64,000 nucleotides of DNA from Metaphire vulgaris (lineage: Eukaryota > Annelida > Clitellata > Crassiclitellata > Megascolecidae), in NCBI GenBank assembly GCA_018105865.1, contig CM030840.1, positions 7,694,006-7,758,005 of the forward strand, written 5' to 3'. How positions within the stretch are numbered: the stretch's first letter is position 1; each line of letters opens with the position of its first letter. The position numbers and the translations under genes were made by a program. Positions 58,738 to 64,000 of this stretch are shown piece after piece. Below the pieces are notes generated by a model, which did not search any database, had not been told where the DNA came from, and saw only the letters and a list, made by a program, of their open reading frames with translations.

Positions 58738-59194
58738 AGCATTGTGTATCTTATGATTGGTTTATAATGATAGAATTACCAATGGTATTCATAAGCAAGT
58801 TTTGATAGACGAGAATTAGTATGTTTATTTTATTGTTCATTTTATCATGTTCTGTATTGCTCTACAGAGATGGGTAATTAATCAATTAGGAAGTAATTGA
58901 TTAGCTAATCGATTAGATGACCAGCAATTCTAATTGTAATCAGGCAAATTTTATCAGCTAATCGAATTCTAATTTATCAACAATTATTTTTAATTACATG
59001 ACAATAAATAGTTGAAACATTGCTGTATCTTATGATTGGTTTATAATGATAGATTAAGTTACCAATGGTATTCAGATATTAAATTAGTATTTTAAAACTG
59101 TTTTGATGGTGTGTCAACTGTATCGAACATCGAGAATTAATTGATTAGTATGTTTATTTTATTGTTCATTTTATCATGTTCTGTATTGCTCTAG
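58738..59194. repeat. local duplication beside a pecanex splice donor
   Basis: The stretch from 58738 (GCATTGTGTATCTTATGATT) to about 58866 (TGTATTGCTCTA) recurs at about 59022-59194 with small gains and losses. It begins 6 bp after the donor of the 58587-58731 exon. The intervening 58867-59015 starts CAGAGATGGGTAATTAATCA and may be a MITE. Confidence 0.75.
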
Positions 59195-59219
59195 ATGACA
59201 GACAGTGTTATTCTAGCTA

Positions 59220-59535
59220 CCTTGACATTGGGAGGCATTTTGGAATGTTTGGGGGACAAGGTCTGAGTCTCTAAAAATCTTGACAAGCAAAAAAGATTAT
59301 CTTCCCCTTAAAATGTGGTGACGAGCAAAAAAAGGTCATCCACCCTCCTGAGATGCCCTGGCAAGCACAGAAGTTGTCATCCTTACATTTTTTCCCTCTT
59401 CAAAAAATAAAAGCTACCTGTCGTCACACTTTGGGGGGGGGGAAATTTCTATCTCCCCATACAACATATAAAAAATTTAGGGTGGGGAATTTTTTAACTT
59501 TGGGGGGAAATTTCCCCCTCAGAGAAGGCCTAGAA
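59220..59535. mobile_element. probable MITE remnant with poly-A/GTCGTC motifs
   Basis: Two or three CTTGACAAGCAAAAAAGATTAT-like units (59279-59340), followed by GGGGGGGGAAATTTC and GGGGGGAAATTTCCCCC segments. The interior resembles other hAT-like MITEs here, but no termini or target duplication could be fixed. Confidence 0.45.
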
Positions 59536-59649
59536 TAAACACTGGATTACAGACATTGTACAGTTTTCATCTTTACTTTGATTTTGTCTTTTAAAGTACG
59601 CCTTAATAGGTTATTCGTCTATTGTTTGGCATTTCTCTTCTGTTTGCAG

Positions 59650-59827
59650 CTTTGGTGCATTCATTATAGTCATGTGCAGTTTGAAAATGTTTCGAAGTGC
59701 CTTCACAAATACATCACACCAGTTTCTCATCATCATCTTCACAATATTCTTTTTTCGTTATGACTGCAATGGCTGCTCAGAAACCTTTTTAATTGACTAT
59801 TTCTTCCTCTCAATTGTTTTACACAAG
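59650..59827 (+). CDS. pcnx: pecanex-like protein, last exon recognised in the window
   Basis: The acceptor is TGTTTGCAG and the donor AAG|GTATTG. One base completes a phenylalanine codon, followed by 59 codons: FGAFIIVMCSLKMFRSAF, then HQFLIIIFTIFFFRYD and CSETFLIDYFFLSIVLHK. The PCNX counterpart is LGALMITVAGLKLLRSSF... FTVLFFKFDY..SETMLLDLFFMSILFNK. The border is phase 0. The next family exon, expected to start about WELLYKLQFVYTYIAPWQ, was not seen up to 64000, so the gene runs out of the window after an intron of at least 4.2 kb. Confidence 0.94.
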
Positions 59828-59884
59828 GTATTGCATTAATTTGTGTCTCTTGGATATATTTATTGTCCAGTGTCAAACTTCTGA

Positions 59885-60125
59885 TTATCTCTATAATCTT
59901 GAGATTCGTATAAGGTTTTGTGTCATTTGAATATTTCATGTTTGACTTGTGGTGCTTCTAATGAGCATAGAGCTGTAATTTTATCATCTGTCAAAGGTAA
60001 ACCTTGAACTACTAAGCTTTTTATGAAGGTCTTCTGCTGAAGAGAGGTGGTATCAACTCCCATATATTTCAGTCCAGCCTCTGAAAATTGAACATTGTTA
60101 TATCCATTTGGAATCTGCATTCAAA
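59885..60125 (-). other. antisense coding-like stretch, function unknown
   Basis: From an AATGCAG acceptor-like site at about 60114 (minus strand), 64 codons read without a stop: IPNGYNNVQFSEAGLKYMGV, DTTSLQQKTFIKSLVVQGLP, LTDDKITALCSLEAPQVKHE, ending IFK-stop at 59923. A second frame starting 59939 continues KYSNDTKPYTNLKIIEIIRS and could be the same frame after a one-base shift. Composition is protein-like, not repeat-like, but I do not recognise the family. It could be an antisense exon, a processed pseudogene or chance. Confidence 0.3.
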
Positions 60126-60409
60126 ACTGTATAAAATTGATATTTTTATTGATTTTCCCCCATATTACAAGTTATTAGCTTCAAAACATAACCACCATAT
60201 AGAAATTTAGTGATTGTCAGGTTTTTATGTAAAGGCCTATCAATTGCCAAAATTATGTGGTTATTTGGCTGTAACATGTATAGTAATGACAATAAGCACA
60301 TCAGTCAAGCATATCCAAAGTGGCCATTGCAATTGCTCTCCATAATGTTCTATTCTGAGCATATTGGAGTGCTTCAGTGGCTGGTAGCCCACAGTCATCA
60401 TGGATTTGA
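60126..60409. other. intron sequence, nothing recognised
   Basis: AT-rich; the short plus-strand frame at 60210-60422 has no family features. Confidence 0.4.
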
Positions 60410-61190
60410 TGAAGCCAGGTAGTCGGTGCCACAGTGGTCTTCCTCGAGGTTGATGCCAATCAAGGTCAGCTGTATCACCATCTCGTATGGATGCAGCTAG
60501 GCAAATTGCGGCAGAGGCAGGTACTTAGATCGAGAGTCATGCTACATGTCCGAGAAGACCAAGACATCAATGACGGATTTGTGAATGCATAGTCTCCTGG
60601 CCAGATGGGATAAATCTCATTGTTGAGTATAAAGTCTGGCCACCTGACGTTCAAGATTTGGCTCTGGGCCTTTGTGTGGAATGCCTCAATTTGCTACCAG
60701 TCTCAACTGGTCATAGCCCAGGTCTCACTGCCATAAGGAAGAACTGGGACAACTAGAGAGGCATACATCCGGAATTTGGTTTTAAGGCTTAGATTCTGTT
60801 GCATCTGGATTCCGTCAAGTAGATTCATGGCAGAGGAGAGACACTGTCTATGTGACAAAGGCACTCGTCTCACGATATAGCCATGCTGTACATGTTGAAG
60901 CCAAGATAGCAGAATGAGTCAACCTGTTCCATGGTTTTGGAGCCAATGGAGATAGCTGTCTTGGTGTGACCAAAGATGAGATTCTGGGTTTTTGTTTTAG
61001 CCCATCAGATGTGTAGGCCGAATTTGGAGGCTTCGGCTTCCATCCGCAGTAGGATATCTCGAAGCTTCTTGTGGCTTTCATATTTGAAAAGAGCAACTTT
61101 GTCAGCGTAGCTGAGATCTGTAAATTTGTAATCACCCAGTTGAATGCCCATTTTGCCAGCAATGACCCACTTCATAACATAGTCCAGGGG
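60410..61190 (-). mobile_element. RTE-like LINE fragment, heavily mutated
   Basis: Minus strand: MGIQLGDYKFTDLSYADKVA near 61130 (YADK, inactive), LLRMEAEASKFGLHI, AKTKTQNLIFGHTKTAI and MEQVDSFCYLG near 60930. Below that only scattered resemblance to RTE post-RT regions remains. The sequence directly right of it, CAGGGGTCTCCAAAG (61187), looks like a hAT end. Confidence 0.68.
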
Positions 61191-61678
61191 TCTCCAAAGT
61201 TTTTTCAGCTGTGGGCCACATTGCTGACTTCTGATGGCTCTGCAGGCCACATGTACAAGAACCTAAATTTAGTAAAATACACAGAGAATGAATGACTGAC
61301 AATAACAGTCTATTTGTTGCTGAATTATGAAGCAGTGTATATTACAGACTGCCAGATATCAGTTGCAATTAACATTCCTACCAGTAAGGACGTGCATTGC
61401 ACGTCCAGTGTCTATGTCTACAGTAGTAGGCATTTGGGGCAGGTGAGACCGCCCAATTAATTGCTTCTGAGACACTACCAGTATGTAGTTTCAAAAGCAG
61501 AAATGAAGTAACTAGCAAACTTTAAAAAATGAATAAAATGGTGATAGAATGCTATCAAATTTCCTGTTTTAAATTCGTCCTTCAGGATAGCATTGTATTG
61601 CAAATCAATAATTTCCATTTGCAAATCAGAAGGTAATCTTCAACAACAGTGTGAAAAGGATTTTCAAATACCGTATAT
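61191..61678. other. sequence with possible hAT left end, otherwise unassigned
   Basis: CAGGGGTCTCCAAAGTTTTT and GTGGGCCACATTGCTGACTT at 61187-61250 resemble hAT termini, but no partner end or target duplication was seen. Confidence 0.35.
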
Positions 61679-62299
61679 ACTCGCGGATAAGTCAAAAAAT
61701 TTATGCCTTAAAATTCACAAAATAAACACCAAGTCGACATATCTGCGAGTCAATGCAATTTTCCAAAGAATTTTTGTACAGAAACACATTTCCTAATGCA
61801 TTACAGTGTTAAGTCATGTTGTGTCTGTTTAAAGACGCGTCTGTCAGAAGGAGATGGGCGTCTGGCTCCTTCTTTCTCAACTGAGCACCGTTAAGCAGTG
61901 TTAGATTGGGCCAATCAGATTCCGTTCAGAGTATATAAGACATTGTGGACAACAAATACCTCAAGACAATTACTATTGGCCTGTAAACAGCTTGGAGACG
62001 ACGGGTTGGGAGAGGGAAGCAGCCGTCTGTTTGATCATGTGGCCGACCTTCAGGCACTAGGACTCTGTGTACCGCAAATACCTTTGACCTGTAAACAGGT
62101 TCAACGCGTCGGGTTGGGGCAGGGGAGCGGCCGTCTGTTGACTCAATTTCAGTGTAGGTCGGCCATTATTAGGCAATTCAAGAAATCTGTAAGCTCCTAA
62201 ATTTTCTTGTCGACTTATACGTGGCAAAGTACATGATTTTTTACCAAAAACTGGGTCAACCTATCTGTGAGGTCGACTTGTCTGCGAGTATGTAAGATA
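61679..62299. mobile_element. TA-target DNA transposon (TATACTCGC ends), short copy
   Basis: Left TA|CCGTATATACTCGCGGATAA; the right end GTCTGCGAGTATGTAAGATA is decayed. It aligns with both ends of 18982-20387, including AGTCAATGCAATTTTCCAAA near the left and GTCGACTTATACG near the right. No transposase. Confidence 0.82.
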
Positions 62300-62524
62300 G
62301 TCTTATTTTTGATAAACATGCATCCAGATCGGATTCCTGGAACTGCTTTCTCAAACTTTAAATGATATCTTGAGCAAACGAGCATGGGTACGGAGCCACA
62401 GCTTCTTGGCTCTATTTGTCACAATGTGGAAAGTGACTGAATCTGATTCTCAAAAAGTGCCAATTTCTAGTGGAAAACTTTAGCCTTGGAGTACAAATTG
62501 CAGATGAGTGTTGTTTCGAATATT
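62300..62524. other. unassigned sequence
   Basis: No gene or repeat border recognised. Confidence 0.4.
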
Positions 62525-63408
62525 AAAGTTGCAAGACTATCTCAGGGACAGATCACAGACGGTCTCCTGGGATGGCTCCCTGTCAGCCCCTCATCCCGTC
62601 CATTGTAGCATGCCACAGGGGGTCGGTCCTAGGGCCGCTGTTATTTGTCCTTTATGTGGCCGATGTCGGGTGTGTCATTGACTCGCTCGGCCTGTCCTCC
62701 CACGCCTATGCCGACGATGTGCAGGTTTACATCGCTTGCCTCCAGGCGAAACCGGCAAGCTGCGAACTCAGGTCCAGGACTGTGTGCTCGCGGTGGCGGA
62801 ATGGATGGCGCCTCACCCTCAACACGGGCAAGACGGAGCTGCTGTGGCTGAGCACTCCGAGGAGGGGCCACCTTATAGACCCAACACCGTTCGAGATAGG
62901 TGGTAAAGAAGTGTCCAAAGAAGTGCCCCGTCCAACAAGCTTCACTTTCTGGGGGTGCTCATCCTCCTCGCTGATCCTCGTCGGGCATCTTAGCGCCGTG
63001 ACTCGCTTGTGCTTCTTCAAACTCCGGTGAATTCGGGACGTTTGTTGTTACATAACAATACCGGTTGCTATTCATCTTGTCCGCGCTCTCGTAATCTCGA
63101 GACTGGACTATTGTAACAAGTGTCCTTCTCGGACTTCCTGGGAACCAGGTTAGCAGATTCCAGGCAGTCATCAATGCCTTTGCTCAGATTATTTTCGGGT
63201 TGAGGTGGCATGACCACATGATACCTGTGCTAAGGGACAGGCTCCATTGGCTTCGGGTCCCGGAGCACATAGTTTACAAGCGGTGTTGGCTGCCTTTTTG
63301 CGCTCTTCGGGACCCTTTGTCCCGATTACTTGTCATGCTAGTACGGAGACAAACTATGACTGGGTGCCGTCTCCAGCTGAGATCTAGCAGCCGCCACCGG
63401 CACTGATT
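62525..63408 (+). mobile_element. L2/CR1-like LINE fragment without tail
   Basis: It begins within the palm: GGSVLGPLLFVLYVADVGCV (degenerate QGSVLGP), SSHAYADDVQVYIACLQAKP (intact YADD, about 62708), LTLNTGKTELLWLSTPRRGH. After frame changes come RLDYCN-like, LRDRLHWLRVPEHIVYKRCW and a truncated C-terminus ending 63406. Confidence 0.83.
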
Positions 63409-63650
63409 ATAATTTATAAAAACACTCAATAAGGAAAAGTTATGGGGTAGTGTCCACCTTGGTTGCCTTCAGTAAAATGGGCTTGACCTATTAACCACAG
63501 TAACTAAACGAGCACACAATATGTGGAAATGCATGTAAATGGGCCCCATAAAGTTACCTAAAGTGCTTGAAATTTACTGAAAAATTTAGGAAAACCAAAG
63601 GAGGCAACCACCTCCCATAGCTGTGCAAGGGTAAATTATATTATAGACTT
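63409..63650. other. unassigned sequence
   Basis: No gene or repeat border recognised. Confidence 0.4.
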
Positions 63651-64000
63651 TAACCTCTTAGCCGGGACAACGTCTGGGACATGTCAAACGTTATCTGCCG
63701 TTATTTGGGCCCAAAGTCCGGGACATGTCCTGTAGGCTTCAGGACTAGTCGTTTGTCAATAGTGGGTCAACGTATCAAATACATTTTATGCCAGAAATCG
63801 CTTTAGTATCTATCCATTCGATAGATGACACCTCTTTTTGTGTCAGTAGGACTGTATGTCCTAAGTAATATGTACTCTTTGGGGTATCCAGACGTTTCAT
63901 TTAGAGTCAGGCCGAAGTTCGGCTTCGGCGCCGAATCTAAGGAATCTGCCATATTTGGCCAATATTCGGCTTCAGCCTAATCGCTTTCATAATATTCGGC
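63651..64000. mobile_element. piggyBac-like left end, runs off the window
   Basis: It starts TTAACCTCTTAGCCGGGACA. AACGTTATCTGCCGTTATTT and CTATCCATTCGATAG inside match the element ending at 49500 and blocks in 33811-34922 and 47693-48733. From about 63905 ATTCGGC repeats begin, possibly a different element. Confidence 0.6.

Noticed and set aside
59828..64000. The next pecanex exon (expected WELLYKLQFVYTYIAPWQ-like)
   Set aside because: No matching segment was found on the plus strand; the region is LINE and MITE sequence.

Overview
This is animal (metazoan) nuclear DNA. It has spliced exons with GT..AG borders, long AT-rich introns, no operons or ribosome binding sites, and a very heavy load of decayed transposons. 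The sequence does not fix the species. The mix of RTE/BovB-like and CR1/L2-like LINEs with triplet-repeat tails, and of hAT, piggyBac, Tc1/mariner and TA-target DNA elements, suits a repeat-rich invertebrate or basal chordate, but that is inference.

One host gene is clear: the central, multi-pass membrane part of a pecanex (PCNX) family protein on the + strand. Ten consecutive exons were found by reading the protein directly: 8992-9024, 18094-18265, 30076-30186, 31930-32021, 32439-32563, 46238-46337, 56055-56153, 56653-56803, 58587-58731 and 59650-59827. All nine junction phases agree, and together they give 1206 nt (402 codons) with no in-frame stop. The N-terminal exons should lie upstream and the C-terminal exons downstream of the window. 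No second host gene could be proved. A coding-like antisense stretch at about 59.9-60.1 kb is unexplained.

Nearly everything else is nested transposons in or beside the pecanex introns. From left to right: RTE copies and a mariner remnant (1-8870); a 4 kb TA-target element holding another RTE (9.4-13.5 kb); a hAT-like element holding LINEs (15.4-17.7 kb); a second TA-target family (19-20.4 kb); a 4 kb hAT with a transposase relic (21.7-25.7 kb); interleaved L2 copies with two piggyBac-like elements (25.8-29.5 kb); a GC minisatellite and a piggyBac-like element (33.3-34.9 kb); an L2, then a Tc1 split by a hAT that itself holds an L2 and a MITE (35.4-42 kb); an unusual LINE C-terminus (42.8-43.6 kb); an RTE endonuclease relic split by a TA element (44.2-45.1 kb); an L2 split by a piggyBac-like element (47.3-48.9 kb); and an RTE split by an L2 that was itself hit by a hAT holding two MITEs (49.5-54.5 kb). 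The last part holds smaller fragments.

The insertions leave a readable history. Target duplications (TA, TTAA, or 8 bp) are intact at many borders, and in several cases the interrupted transposase or reverse transcriptase frame is restored when the insert is removed in silico. The most notable points are a pair of MITEs whose direct repeats form an inside-out pattern, an L2 whose 5' junction carries an inverted copy of flanking DNA, a poly-T hairpin motif shared by MITEs with different ends, and a histone-type stem-loop with no histone gene.
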